Assembly: GCA_013214545.1 (NCBI GenBank)
Contig: JABSQB010000017.1
Span: 1 to 49,979 of the forward strand
Reading direction: 5' to 3'
DNA from: Henriciella sp.
GTDB taxonomy: Bacteria > Pseudomonadota > Alphaproteobacteria > Caulobacterales > Hyphomonadaceae
Length of the DNA stretch: 49,979 nucleotides
The notes under the pieces were generated by a model. That model had not been told where the DNA came from and did not search any database. It worked only from the letters and a program-made list of their open reading frames with translations. Both the position numbers and the translations under genes were made by a program. Below are positions 32,272-41,192 of this stretch, in pieces; the stretch's first letter is position 1; every line of letters starts with the position of its first letter.

Positions 32272-33564
32272 ATGATCCGTTTGGGGCAGGCAGGTTTGGT
32301 CGCACTTTTCGTGGCAGGGTGCGCGCCTCAATTGCCAGAGGCTGGCAGCATTGTTTCTGAGCAGCAGGCGGCGGATGCCGCCGCTCATATCCATGACGAT
32401 GCCGATGCGTTTCACGAATCGATCGCCGTTTTTGACAGCCATCTCGATACACCGGCTCTGTTTCATACCGATGATTATCTGTTCACCGAACGTGGCAGCT
32501 GGGAAGAAGACGGCACCCATGTCGACTTGCCCCGAATGAATGAAGGCGGGCTGGACGGCGGCTTCTGGGTGATCTTCACGCGCCAGGGCCCGTTGGATGA
32601 GGCGTCTTATGCCGCGGCGCGGACGCACGGCCTGATGCGCCAGACCGCGATCCGTGAGTTCGCGGCCAAGTATCACGAAGAAGTGGCGCTCGCTTTCAGC
32701 GCCGACGATGCCGAGCGCATTATCGGCGAAGGCAAAAAGGTCGTGTTTCAAAGCATGGAGAATTCCTACCCGCTGGGTCTGGATGTCTCCCTGCTTGAGC
32801 ACTTCTACATTGGCGGACTACGCATGATTGCACCGGTCCACTTCGCCAATAATCAATTTGCCGACAGCGCCACTGACATCAATCAGATCTATGATGGACT
32901 GAGCCCACTCGGTGAGGATTTGGTTCGCGAAGCCAACCGCCTTGGCCTCGTGCTTGATGGCAGCCATGCCTCGGATGCGACAGTGCGAGACATGATCGCT
33001 TTGTCGACCACGCCGATCATCCTCTCACACACGGGCGCGACCGCCATTTATGATCACCCGCGCAATATTGATGACGCACTTCTGCGCGAGCTCGCTGAGG
33101 CCGGCGGTGTTATTCAGATGAACATTTTCGGCGGCTATCTCGAACAGCTGATACCATCTCCGGAACGTCAGGCGGCGCTCAACGTATTTAACGCCGAGTA
33201 TGGCGCTAGCCCTGCCGGGCTGGAGGACGAAGCGCTGGCGACGTGGTTTGCGGCGCGCCAGGAACTCGATCGCGATTTTCCACGGCCGCGCTCAACGTAT
33301 GAGAAGTTCATGGAGCATACTTTCCATGTGCTGGACGTGATTGGTCCGGATCATGTCGGGATTAGCGGCGACTGGGATGGCGGCGGCGGCGTCGACGGGA
33401 TGAGCGATGTTTCGATGCTGCAAAAGATCACGCGCGACTTGCTCGCAGCCGGGTACACGCAAGAAGAGGTCGAGAAGATCTGGGGCGGCAACATGATGCG
33501 GCTTGTCCGCGCCGCCGACGAGGCGCGAACCTCTCGGCTCATGTCCCCTGATATTCTAAACTAA
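32272..33564 (+). CDS. Peptidase M19 (membrane dipeptidase) lipoprotein
   Basis: A 430-residue zinc dipeptidase of the renal dipeptidase family. The signal is MIRLGQAGLVALFVAGC with lipobox VAGC (Cys17). The metal motif FDSHLDTP (His57, Asp59) begins the barrel. FQSMENSYPLG supplies the bridging glutamate, and GSHASDATVRDMI and LSHTGA give further metal histidines; GISGDWDGGGG completes the site. It would hydrolyse dipeptides or D-amino-acid peptides in the periplasm. TGAAGGAGG precedes the ATG. An antiporter gene follows four bases downstream. Confidence 0.92.
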   Translation: MIRLGQAGLVALFVAGCAPQLPEAGSIVSEQQAADAAAHIHDDADAFHESIAVFDSHLDTPALFHTDDYLFTERGSWEEDGTHVDLPRMNEGGLDGGFWVIFTRQGPLDEASYAAARTHGLMRQTAIREFAAKYHEEVALAFSADDAERIIGEGKKVVFQSMENSYPLGLDVSLLEHFYIGGLRMIAPVHFANNQFADSATDINQIYDGLSPLGEDLVREANRLGLVLDGSHASDATVRDMIALSTTPIILSHTGATAIYDHPRNIDDALLRELAEAGGVIQMNIFGGYLEQLIPSPERQAALNVFNAEYGASPAGLEDEALATWFAARQELDRDFPRPRSTYEKFMEHTFHVLDVIGPDHVGISGDWDGGGGVDGMSDVSMLQKITRDLLAAGYTQEEVEKIWGGNMMRLVRAADEARTSRLMSPDILN

Positions 33565-33568
33565 GCGC

Positions 33569-34942
33569 GTGGACTGGCTCACCATCACGCCGCCCATTGT
33601 CGCGATTATCATCGCGGTCTGGACCCGCAATGTGTTCTGCGCGCTCGGCCTTGCCATCTGGCTCAGCGAGACGATTATCGCTGGGTTCAACCCGTTCATG
33701 GGCGCGCTGGGCGGTATCGATCGCGCCGTTGGCGTGTTTGACAGTCCTTACAATACAAGGGTGCTACTTTTCTGCCTGATCATCGGCGCGCTGATTGTCT
33801 ATATGCACCGCTCCGGCGGGATCAGTGCGATGGTTGAACGGCTGCAGAATTCAGGCTTTGCCTCGACTCCGCGCCGGGCCAGCCTCGTGACGGCGATTTG
33901 CGGCGTCCTGATCTTCGTTGAGACCAATATCAGCCTGCTTACCACTGGCATTCTCGGGCGACCGCTCTTCGATAAGCTGAAAGTGAGCCGGGAGCGGCTG
34001 GCCTACATCATCGACTCCACCTGCGCGCCGGTGAGCGTCCTGATCTTGTTCAATGGCTGGGGTGCTTATCTGCTCGGTCTGTTGAACGAGAACGGGGTAG
34101 ACGGCGCGACCGGGGTTCTGATGGCCACGATCGGGCTGAATTTCTATGCCTGGATCACGCTCATCGTCGTTTTCTTCACCGTCTTCTCGAACAAGACCTT
34201 CGGGCCGCTGGCAGCGGTTGAACGGGTGGGCTCCAAAGCCGCCTCCACCTCTGGCACCGGCATGTTCAATGAAGCGCCAGCGCCGGCCTCGAAAGCGATC
34301 TATATGGCGCTGCCACTCCTGGTCATGATTGGCGGGACGATTGGGTTCATGCTGTGGACCGGCAATGGCGACATCCGCGAAGGCTCTGGCTCGCAGGCCA
34401 TTCTCTGGTCAGTCATCCTGGGCACCGTCGTGGCCTTCTTCTGCCTGGCGCATTCCCGTCGCGCCAAGGGTGAGCTGCTCGATATCGGCTTTAAGGGCAT
34501 GGGCGATCTGCTGCCCGCAGTGACGATGATTTATATGGCGCTGGTACTTGGCGCCAGCCTCAATGCCGTGGGCATGCGCGAGTTCATTGCCGGCATGGCG
34601 TCCAGCTTCCCGGCGCCATGGACCATCCCGGCCATCTTGTTCGTTGCCGCCGGTATCACGTCATTCACTGCGGGAACCAGCTGGGGGACTTACGGTATTC
34701 TCGTGCCAGTTGCCGTGCCACTCGCAGTCGGGGCAGGGGTGCCATTGCCGCTCGCGGTCGCCGCGGTCATGGGCGGCGGTGTGTTCGGTGACCATTGCTC
34801 ACCGATCTCTGACACGACGATTATTGCGTCGCTCGCGTCGGGCTGTGACCATATGGAGCACGTGCGCACGCAGCTGCCTTACGCGCTGTTCGGCGGTATC
34901 ATAGCAACTGGATTGTATTTGATGGCAGGCCTCGCGGCTTAG
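33569..34942 (+). CDS. NhaC family Na+/H+ antiporter-like transporter
   Basis: A 457-residue membrane protein with about 11 helices. The C-terminal GGGVFGDHCSPISDTTIIAS motif is the hallmark of NhaC-type antiporters, with SFTAGTSWGTYGI before it. The start is GTG 33569, four bases after the dipeptidase stop, so the two genes are cotranscribed. Family members exchange sodium for protons or carry amino acids. The pairing with a dipeptidase suggests, by inference, transport of an amino acid product. Its stop overlaps the next, convergent gene by four bases. Confidence 0.85.
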   Translation: MDWLTITPPIVAIIIAVWTRNVFCALGLAIWLSETIIAGFNPFMGALGGIDRAVGVFDSPYNTRVLLFCLIIGALIVYMHRSGGISAMVERLQNSGFASTPRRASLVTAICGVLIFVETNISLLTTGILGRPLFDKLKVSRERLAYIIDSTCAPVSVLILFNGWGAYLLGLLNENGVDGATGVLMATIGLNFYAWITLIVVFFTVFSNKTFGPLAAVERVGSKAASTSGTGMFNEAPAPASKAIYMALPLLVMIGGTIGFMLWTGNGDIREGSGSQAILWSVILGTVVAFFCLAHSRRAKGELLDIGFKGMGDLLPAVTMIYMALVLGASLNAVGMREFIAGMASSFPAPWTIPAILFVAAGITSFTAGTSWGTYGILVPVAVPLAVGAGVPLPLAVAAVMGGGVFGDHCSPISDTTIIASLASGCDHMEHVRTQLPYALFGGIIATGLYLMAGLAA

Positions 34943-35643
34943 CCTAGGACTTCTTTCAGGAAGTCCTGACAGGCCGCGAAGCTGCGCCGATCTGCGCCCG
35001 CATCATAGACCGTCCCGAAATCCGGATTGTCCGCATGCGGATTGGTGAAGGCATGCATCGTCGCGCCATAAGCGTGCAGCTGCCAGTCAGCGCCGGCGCT
35101 GGTCATCTCCTTGGAGAAATCCATGACATCATCCGGTGTCGCCATCGGGTCTTCCCAGCCATGCAGGGCGAGGACTTTCGGTCCGATCTTGTCTGCGGTG
35201 TTACCTGGCGCGCCGAACAGCCCGTGGAAACTGACCACGCCCTTAAGCGCCATATTGGTCCGCGCCATATCGAGCACGCTGAGCCCGCCGAAGCAGAATC
35301 CGATTGCCGCTGCATTGTCCGTCCCGGCTTCTTTCTTAGCGACGCTCAGAGCCTCGGCGAGGCGCGACTGAAGCTCTGGACGATTGCTGGCGAGCGGCGT
35401 CATCAGGGCTTCGCACTCTTCATTCGTCTCGCCGCGCTTGCCTTTGCCATACACATCGAGCGCAAATCCGGCATAGCCCCATTCGGCCATCAACTTGGCT
35501 TTATCTTGCTCGAACTCTGACTGACCGCCCCAGGCGTGGGCAACGACGACAACCCCTTTCGGGCTGCCTTCGGGCATCGCGAGAAAGCCCTCATAAGTCT
35601 GGCCGCCTTGCTCATAATCTACGATCCGGGTGGTCACGGTCAT
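34939..35643 (-). CDS. Dienelactone hydrolase family protein
   Basis: A 234-residue alpha/beta hydrolase. The nucleophile is Cys117 in AIGFCFGG, with Asp165 in HGWEDPMATPDD and His197 in GATMHAFTNP, matching the Cys-Asp-His triad of the family. VVVVAHAWGGQSEFEQDKA is the oxyanion region. The natural substrate is unknown. The ATG at 35643 follows AAGGAG at nine bases; the frame extends to 35856, which I reject. The 100-base gap to the nucleoside hydrolase gene holds divergent promoters that I cannot place. Confidence 0.87.
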   Translation of the reverse strand: MTVTTRIVDYEQGGQTYEGFLAMPEGSPKGVVVVAHAWGGQSEFEQDKAKLMAEWGYAGFALDVYGKGKRGETNEECEALMTPLASNRPELQSRLAEALSVAKKEAGTDNAAAIGFCFGGLSVLDMARTNMALKGVVSFHGLFGAPGNTADKIGPKVLALHGWEDPMATPDDVMDFSKEMTSAGADWQLHAYGATMHAFTNPHADNPDFGTVYDAGADRRSFAACQDFLKEVLG

Positions 35644-35743
35644 GTTGTTGCTCCTTGCGCACTTGAGGTCCCAGAGTGGTTTAGCGGACAGCGCCCGTGT
35701 TTCAAGGCTTGCCAAGGGGAAAGACGCGTCGCAGACACGGGGG

Positions 35744-36670
35744 ATGATCAACGCGCTTATAGATTGTGATCCGGGCCTTGATGATGCCGTTGCTTTGCTC
35801 GCCGCGTTTGGCGCCCGAGCCATAGACGTGAAAGCGATCACGACTGTCGCTGGCAACGTGAAAGGGCCTCAAACAGCCGAAAACGCGCGTATCGTGCGAG
35901 AGGTTGCGGGTCTCGATGCGAGCACTCCGGTTTGCGCGGGGGCGCCGCGGCCGTTGCTTCGGGATCCGGTCACCGCTGAAGACTTCCATGGCAGCACAGG
36001 TCTCGGGGACATTCCATTCCCGTCCCCGAAACACGCCTTGTCGGAAACACACGCGGTGAACATGATCATTGAGACTTGCAAGGCGGCGATTGGTGATCCG
36101 CTGACGCTGATCGTTACCGGGCCCATGACCAATGTCGCCTTCGCGCTGACCATGGCGCCTGAAATCGCGGACGGGATTCATGAAGTGGTGCTGATGGGTG
36201 GGGCTGATCGCGAAGGGGGCAACATCACGCCTTTTGCCGAGTTCAATGTCTTCGCAGACCCGCACGCGGCAGCTGCTGTATTTGGCTCCGGCCTGCCGAT
36301 CCGGTGCCTCAGCCTCGACGTGACGCATGGTGTACGCGCGACCCCGCAGCGCCTCGATCTGTTGCGCGTCGTAGAGTCCGCTCAAGCGCAAGTGGCGGCG
36401 CAATTTCTTGAGGCGTCCTGCAAGCTCGAATTTTCGGCTAAGGGCGATCGGGATGCGCCGCTGCATGATCCGAGCACAGTGATCGCGGTCACCCGGCCCG
36501 ATCTGTTTACCGGCCGCCGGGCGCGCGTAGAAGTTGTCACGGAACCCGGCAAGCAGTTTGGACGAACCATTCCGCACTTTGACGAGGATGGCCCCGTCTT
36601 GTGGTACGAACAGGCCGATAGCGATGGCGTCTTTGACGAACTCGCGCGCCTGCTGGGAGAATATGGATGA
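35744..36670 (+). CDS. Nucleoside hydrolase
   Basis: A 308-residue inosine-uridine-preferring-type hydrolase that releases ribose from nucleosides. The calcium-binding motif is at the start (LIDCDPGLDDAVALLAAFGA). TTVAGNVKGPQTAENA, VTGPMTNVAFAL and VLMGGADREGGNITPFAEFNVFADPHAA are family signatures, and HDPSTVIAV carries the late catalytic histidine. The start ATG 35744 fits the family; earlier codons are not conserved. Its TGA overlaps the ribokinase ATG by four bases, so ribose goes directly into the next step. Confidence 0.92.
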   Translation: MINALIDCDPGLDDAVALLAAFGARAIDVKAITTVAGNVKGPQTAENARIVREVAGLDASTPVCAGAPRPLLRDPVTAEDFHGSTGLGDIPFPSPKHALSETHAVNMIIETCKAAIGDPLTLIVTGPMTNVAFALTMAPEIADGIHEVVLMGGADREGGNITPFAEFNVFADPHAAAAVFGSGLPIRCLSLDVTHGVRATPQRLDLLRVVESAQAQVAAQFLEASCKLEFSAKGDRDAPLHDPSTVIAVTRPDLFTGRRARVEVVTEPGKQFGRTIPHFDEDGPVLWYEQADSDGVFDELARLLGEYG

Positions 36671-37533
36671 TTGTCACGATTGGCGTCGTCGGATCGGTCA
36701 ACCTTGACCTCGTGGCGAGCGGTGCGCCGCTTCCGCAAGCTGGCGAGACTGTAACCGGCGCACGCTTCGCACAGCATCCGGGCGGCAAAGGGGCTAATCA
36801 GGCGCTGGCGGCACGGCGTCTTGGCGCGGATGTGCACATGATTGGCTGCGTCGGGGATGACGCGCTTGCCGAAGCGGCCCTGGCCCTGCTGCGCCGTGAC
36901 GGCGTCGACGTTTCAAACGTAATGAGCGAGCTTGGAACGGCGACGGGGGTCGCCCTGATCGCAGTCTCTCCTGACGGCGAAAACCAGATCACTGTGGCCA
37001 GCGGCGCCAATAGCCGGGTTGGACCGAGCGACGTCGCCGGTCTGCCCAAGTGCGACGTCATACTGGCCCAGCTCGAAGTGCCGGTCACCGCGGTCGAGGC
37101 AGCGAGTCGCGCGGCGATGGAAACCGGAGCCCTGATGGCAATCAACCTGGCCCCAGCCATCGGCGTGCCACCGCAATTACTTAAAGACGCTGACCTGCTG
37201 ATCGTCAATGAAATCGAAGCTGAATTCTATGGCGATGCCTTGCACGAACGTGGTGGGTTGGTGGCGCTGACCCTGGGCGGGGCGGGCGCAGCTCTGTTCA
37301 AGATGGGCAAGGAGATTGCCCGTGTTCCTGCCTTTGACGTCCAGGTCGTCGACACGACTGGTGCGGGCGACACGTTTTGCGGGGCGCTGGCGGTGGCGCT
37401 GGCAGAAGGACAAGAGCCCGAGCAGGCCCTGAGGTTCGCATCCGCCGCTGGTGCGCTCGCGGTGACCCGTGCCGGGGCGCAACCAAGCCTGCCGACGCGC
37501 GAACAGGTGGACGCCCTGCTTAAGGAGGGGTGA
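36667..37533 (+). CDS. rbsK: Ribokinase (PfkB family)
   Basis: A 288-residue sugar kinase. The substrate motif HPGGKGANQALAARRLGADV is near the start, and DTTGAGDTFCGALAVAL, with the catalytic Asp, is the PfkB signature 2. GSVNLDLVASG begins the protein. Together with the upstream nucleoside hydrolase it would turn ribose from nucleosides into ribose-5-phosphate. The start overlaps the nucleoside hydrolase stop (ATGA). Confidence 0.9.
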   Translation: MIVTIGVVGSVNLDLVASGAPLPQAGETVTGARFAQHPGGKGANQALAARRLGADVHMIGCVGDDALAEAALALLRRDGVDVSNVMSELGTATGVALIAVSPDGENQITVASGANSRVGPSDVAGLPKCDVILAQLEVPVTAVEAASRAAMETGALMAINLAPAIGVPPQLLKDADLLIVNEIEAEFYGDALHERGGLVALTLGGAGAALFKMGKEIARVPAFDVQVVDTTGAGDTFCGALAVALAEGQEPEQALRFASAAGALAVTRAGAQPSLPTREQVDALLKEG

Positions 37534-38157
37534 TTGGGCGACTTACCTTTGACCCGGATCCGACTGCCTGAACCACGCCAGCAGGCGATCCGCGCGGCGG
37601 TTCGTGCTGCGCGTGGGATTGGTTTTGACGCGGCGCCGAGCCGCATTGCGACATTGGATGATGCGGACGCGCTTTATCGCTTTCTGGCAGATCCCAAGAT
37701 ACATGGTCCGATCTATAACTTGCCTCGACCGCTCACCGTCGAGTCTGTGCGCGATATGATCGCGCGAAATCTGGCAGCGCAGGCAGCGGGTGAAGGGATG
37801 CTGTTCCTTCGCTTCGATGAGGCGCGCGAGGTGCTTGGTTATTCCGAATTTGAGATCTGGCCGGAATGGGGGGCAGGGGATCTTGGCGGCGCGCTGCGTC
37901 AAGACCAGCAAGGCAAACGATCCGGCGTTGACGGGGCCAGACGTACTTTTGATTGGATGTTTGATGGTCTCGGACTGGAGCTGATCGTTGCCACAGGCGC
38001 GCTCGACAATGTCCGCACCGCGCGCATGCTGGATGGGCTCGGCTTCGAGCGCAAAGGTGAGATCACCAGTACGCGCGAAGATGGATCAACGCGCCAATCG
38101 CTGGTCTGGGAAGTGACGCGGGCGGACTGGCGCCGCGCTCACCCCATTTCGGATTAG
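37534..38157 (+). CDS. GNAT family N-acetyltransferase (RimJ-like)
   Basis: A 207-residue acetyltransferase. It begins with MGDLPLTRIRLPEPR using TTG as its start codon, directly after the ribokinase stop, with AAGGAGGGG three to eleven bases upstream. The acetyl-CoA site is in GVDGARRTFDWMFDGLGLELI with ATGALDNVRTARMLDGLGFERKGEI (quoted as separate pieces), typical of RimJ/RimL-like proteins that act on side chains or small molecules. Its target is unknown. It is the last gene of the nucleoside salvage operon. Confidence 0.82.
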   Translation: MGDLPLTRIRLPEPRQQAIRAAVRAARGIGFDAAPSRIATLDDADALYRFLADPKIHGPIYNLPRPLTVESVRDMIARNLAAQAAGEGMLFLRFDEAREVLGYSEFEIWPEWGAGDLGGALRQDQQGKRSGVDGARRTFDWMFDGLGLELIVATGALDNVRTARMLDGLGFERKGEITSTREDGSTRQSLVWEVTRADWRRAHPISD

Positions 38158-39095
38158 GTTTTGATCAGGCCAATCTCGCGCAGGCGTTCCATGAGATAAT
38201 CCTGCGCGGTGATCGGCGTTTCGGCTTTTCCGCCTTCTTCCAGGCATTGCGGCAGCGCTTCAATCAGGACGTCCTGATTGAAGTGCAGGAAGAATGGCGT
38301 CGAATAGCGCGGGAACCTTGCCCGCTCAGGTGCGGGATTGAGCACGCGGTGCGTCGTCGATGGCAGAACGCCGCCGGTCAGGCGTTGCAGCATGTCGCCG
38401 CAATTGATCACCAACGATCCAGCCGGCGGATTGACGTCCAGCCACTCACCAGAGCGGTGCAAGGCCTGCAATCCTGCCTCTTCAGCGCCGAGCAGCAGCG
38501 TAATCACATTAATATCCTCATGCGCCCCGGCCCGGACTGTGCCTTGCGGCGGCGGATCCTGTTGCGGCGGGTAATGCAGCAAACGCAGGATTGAATTGCC
38601 ATAGTCGACTTTCTTATCGAACCAGCTTTCCGACAGGCCGAGATGCAAGGCGACTGCGCGCAGCAGCTGCGCCCCGAAATCATCCATTGCCGCGTAGAAA
38701 TCACGTGTCGCTTCGTCGAATTCAGCAACTTCCGGCACGGCTGGCGTGTCTTTCATGGTCGCGCGGTAGGGGCTGTCACCCGGCAGCGCGCGCCCGGTGT
38801 GCCAGAATTCTTTCTGATCCGCTGCTGCATTGCCCTTGGCATTCTCAGTCCCAAAAGGCGTGTAGCCGCGCTGGCGGCCGCCTTCGGCGTCATGATACTT
38901 TTCTTTGACGTCTTCGGGCAGTTCAAAAAAGGCTTTCGAAGCCGCAATGGCGCGGTCAATTACGCCCTGCGGGATCGGGTGATCGGAAATAACGGCGAAC
39001 CCGGTCTCGCGAAACGAGCGTCCGAGCGCGTCAGCAAAGGCGGCTTTATCATCCGGCCACTGCTTGAAGGAAATAGGGGTGAAATACTCAGTCAT
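38154..39095 (-). CDS. Isopenicillin N synthase-like Fe(II)/2-oxoglutarate oxygenase
   Basis: A 313-residue non-haem iron oxygenase. The N-terminal DIOX_N part includes ETGFAVISDHPIP and YHDAEGGRQRGYTPFG. The iron triad is His192 and Asp194 (GAHEDINVITLL) with His249 (STTHRVLNP), and the 2-oxoglutarate or substrate Arg is near 263 (RYSTPFF). The substrate cannot be told. It is unlikely to make penicillin because no other genes of that pathway are near. Its stop overlaps the GNAT stop by four bases. Confidence 0.88.
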   Translation of the reverse strand: MTEYFTPISFKQWPDDKAAFADALGRSFRETGFAVISDHPIPQGVIDRAIAASKAFFELPEDVKEKYHDAEGGRQRGYTPFGTENAKGNAAADQKEFWHTGRALPGDSPYRATMKDTPAVPEVAEFDEATRDFYAAMDDFGAQLLRAVALHLGLSESWFDKKVDYGNSILRLLHYPPQQDPPPQGTVRAGAHEDINVITLLLGAEEAGLQALHRSGEWLDVNPPAGSLVINCGDMLQRLTGGVLPSTTHRVLNPAPERARFPRYSTPFFLHFNQDVLIEALPQCLEEGGKAETPITAQDYLMERLREIGLIKT

Positions 39096-39115
39096 GCCCC
39101 CTCTTACGCCCGCGC

Positions 39116-39145
39116 AAAAAAGAGGGGAAGTGCGGAACTTCCCCT
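39116..39145 (-). terminator. Intrinsic terminator after the glycine-zipper gene
   Basis: On the minus strand AGGGGAAGT, loop TCCGC and ACTTCCCCT form a nine-pair stem (39145-39123), followed directly by CTTTTTT. It lies 32 bases past the stop of the glycine-zipper gene and before the oxygenase gene, so the latter has its own promoter or depends on readthrough. Confidence 0.9.
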
Positions 39146-39177
39146 AATTATGCTTTTGATAGCTCACATAAGCTGGA

Positions 39178-39975
39178 TCAGTAGCCCGGAATGGGGTCTG
39201 GCATCTGCCAGCGACCGTCCTCTGACTGGCAGACTTCGACCGGTTCGCGGATCACAGTGCCATCAGGCAGCCGGGTTTCGCGGCGCACGGTTGTGCATTC
39301 GCGCTCGCTGGTTTCCTGGACGGGTGCGCCATAGAGGTCGTCCTCATCGCTGTTCGGATAGTCCGGATAGGCTGGGCCTGGACCCGGGACGCTTGCGGGC
39401 TGAGGGAAGGGATCTCCATCTCCGGCCGATTGCTGCTGGCCTGGGTTTTCCCAGGCTGGACCGGTTGGCGAACGTGTCGGGGCATGCACATCGGACATGC
39501 CGGCGCCGTAGCTACGGCTCGAGTATGAGCCACCCGTCTCGTAATAGCCAGGTGAATAAGTCCGGGCGCAATCGGACGAGCTGCCGGCCAATTCGCTGCC
39601 AATCGCAGCGCCCGCCAGCGCGCCTATCAGGCCGCCAGCGATCTCTGCGCCATCATCGCCGCGATCATGGTAATAGCCGCGGTGACGTCGATATCCGCGA
39701 TAGCCACGGTATCCTCGATACCCTCTGTATCCACGATAGCGGTGATAGCCATTATCCGGCTCGAGCTCGCCGCCAATTGCGACGCCGATCAAACCGCCAG
39801 CAACGGCGCCGACAAGACCGCCGGCCAGGCGATCACTGTCTTTTTGCTTCTCGCAAGCGACGCTGGCCACGGTCGGTTGAGGCGCGTGATATCCGCGATA
39901 ATGATTATGGTCTGCCTGCGCAGCTGGCGCCAAGCAAAAGGCCGCCGCAGCGGTGAAAAGACTGGCTCGGATCAT
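39178..39975 (-). CDS. Exported glycine-zipper protein with RGY repeats
   Basis: A 265-residue envelope protein. The signal peptide is MIRASLFTAAAAFCLAPAAQA. Two glycine zippers, LAGGLVGAVAGGLIGVAIGG and IAGGLIGALAGAAIGSELAG, resemble the 17-kDa surface antigen and OmpA-like membrane-inserting segments. A basic, Tyr-rich linker with five tandem RGY units lies between them. The C-terminal part is Pro/Gly/Ser-rich and ends with ETSERECTTVRRETRLPDGT, typical of alphaproteobacterial surface-antigen proteins. Likely membrane-associated and structural. Confidence 0.8.
   Translation of the reverse strand: MIRASLFTAAAAFCLAPAAQADHNHYRGYHAPQPTVASVACEKQKDSDRLAGGLVGAVAGGLIGVAIGGELEPDNGYHRYRGYRGYRGYRGYRGYRRHRGYYHDRGDDGAEIAGGLIGALAGAAIGSELAGSSSDCARTYSPGYYETGGSYSSRSYGAGMSDVHAPTRSPTGPAWENPGQQQSAGDGDPFPQPASVPGPGPAYPDYPNSDEDDLYGAPVQETSERECTTVRRETRLPDGTVIREPVEVCQSEDGRWQMPDPIPGY
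39681..39752 (-). repeat. Tandem 9-base codon repeat encoding RGY
   Basis: Inside the glycine-zipper gene the triplet-of-triplets CGN-GGN-TAY recurs at least five times in register, encoding RGYRGYRGYRGYRGY and then a degenerate RRHRGYYH. The unit is nine bases, so changes in copy number keep the frame. It lies between two membrane-type segments. Confidence 0.85.
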
Positions 39976-40058
39976 TCAAGATCTCCTGTTTCGCGAGTCG
40001 CACCCGCCCATTCTTTGGACACGCTGCACGAACCCGTCTGAACGGAACCTGAAGGAAT

Positions 40059-41186
40059 ATGGCGCAATGTGGACTGGACGATGCGGCCAGCGGCGCCCAT
40101 GTTACGCCTATGGGAATGCTAAAAAACGCCATGCGAAACGCCGGTCGCGCCCGTTATACCGCAGCGCAAGGCCTGCGCGCAGCCTGGTATGGCGGTCAAT
40201 ATGCACTGGCCCGGCGCCGTTCAGCTGGCTTTAATCGCCCGGGAGAGCCGGTGTTCAAACCGGAAAACAAGCCCGATCTGAAAGCCCTGCGGGCGGCCTA
40301 TTGGGCGCTATTCAGACACGACCGGGCCAATGTCGAAGCAGGGCTGTATCCCGACCCGGTTGGGCGCGACATGCGACTGCGCGATTTGCCGGGATCCGTG
40401 CGCCGGGCGCAGGCCTTTCTGAAAGATGTCGCCGACGTCGACCGGCGCAGGCTTGATCGGAACGGCGTTGAAGTCCGCACCCATGAGGCGGCCGATCCAA
40501 AGCGCTTTCCGACCTATTATCGGCAAAATTTCCATTATCAGACCGATGGCTGGCTGAGCGAAGACAGTGCCGAGATTTATGATCACCAGGTCGAAGCGCT
40601 TTTCACCGGCGCTGCAGACGCGATGCGCCGCGCTGCGCTGGCAGAACTGGTGCGCGAAGTTCGCGGCGGTGATCAGCGTGAGACGCGCGTCCTGGACCTT
40701 GCCTGCGGAACAGGCCGGTTCATGGCGCAGACGCTGCGCGCGCTGCCGAAACTACAGCTCACAGGGGTCGATCTCTCACCGCCTTACACCGAAGCCGCCC
40801 GCAGCGCCGTCAAGCGCTGGCCGCAGGCTGATGTGGTCGAAGGCATGGCTGAAGACTTGCCGTTTGAGGATGAGAGTTTCGACCACCTGATCTCGATCTA
40901 TTTGTTCCACGAATTGCCGCCGCGGGTGCGCCCGAAAGTGATCGCTGAAGCCGCCCGCGTGCTGAAACCTGGCGGCGCATTCATCATCGCAGACAGCCTG
41001 CAATTCGGCGATGAACCGGGCTTGGATGGTTTCCTGGAATATTTCCCGGAAGGGTTTCATGAGCCCTATTACAAAGGCTATCTGAAATGGGCCTTTGATC
41101 CACATATGAACAAAGTCGGCTTCACCGGCGAACGGCAAAAACTCGCCTTCCTGACCAAGGTTCGGGTCTGGCGAAAAGAGGGATAG
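40059..41186 (+). CDS. Class I SAM-dependent methyltransferase
   Basis: A 375-residue protein with an N-terminal extension of about 190 residues that I do not recognise and a Rossmann methyltransferase domain. Motif I is VLDLACGTGRFMAQTL, motif II GVDLSPPYTEAAR, and FDHLISIYLFHELPP and EAARVLKPGGAFIIADSLQFGDE follow as in ubiE-like methyltransferases. The substrate is unknown. Its start is uncertain: ATG 40059, 40110 and 40116 are all possible, and none has a good ribosome site. An SDR gene follows six bases later. Confidence 0.82.
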   Translation: MAQCGLDDAASGAHVTPMGMLKNAMRNAGRARYTAAQGLRAAWYGGQYALARRRSAGFNRPGEPVFKPENKPDLKALRAAYWALFRHDRANVEAGLYPDPVGRDMRLRDLPGSVRRAQAFLKDVADVDRRRLDRNGVEVRTHEAADPKRFPTYYRQNFHYQTDGWLSEDSAEIYDHQVEALFTGAADAMRRAALAELVREVRGGDQRETRVLDLACGTGRFMAQTLRALPKLQLTGVDLSPPYTEAARSAVKRWPQADVVEGMAEDLPFEDESFDHLISIYLFHELPPRVRPKVIAEAARVLKPGGAFIIADSLQFGDEPGLDGFLEYFPEGFHEPYYKGYLKWAFDPHMNKVGFTGERQKLAFLTKVRVWRKEG

Positions 41187-41192
41187 GGACAC

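Noticed and set aside
38154-39095. A beta-lactam biosynthesis cluster around the isopenicillin N synthase-like gene
   Set aside because: No peptide synthetase, acyltransferase or expandase genes are nearby. The fold is used by many unrelated oxygenases.
39681-39752. CRISPR-like short repeats
   Set aside because: The nine-base periodicity is in-frame codons of RGY units without spacers, inside a coding gene, and no cas genes are present.
38643-39956. A 437-residue plus-strand open frame across the oxygenase and glycine-zipper genes
   Set aside because: It is antisense to two genes with clear family motifs and signal peptide, crosses their terminator, and its translation is rich in Arg and low-complexity with no family pattern.
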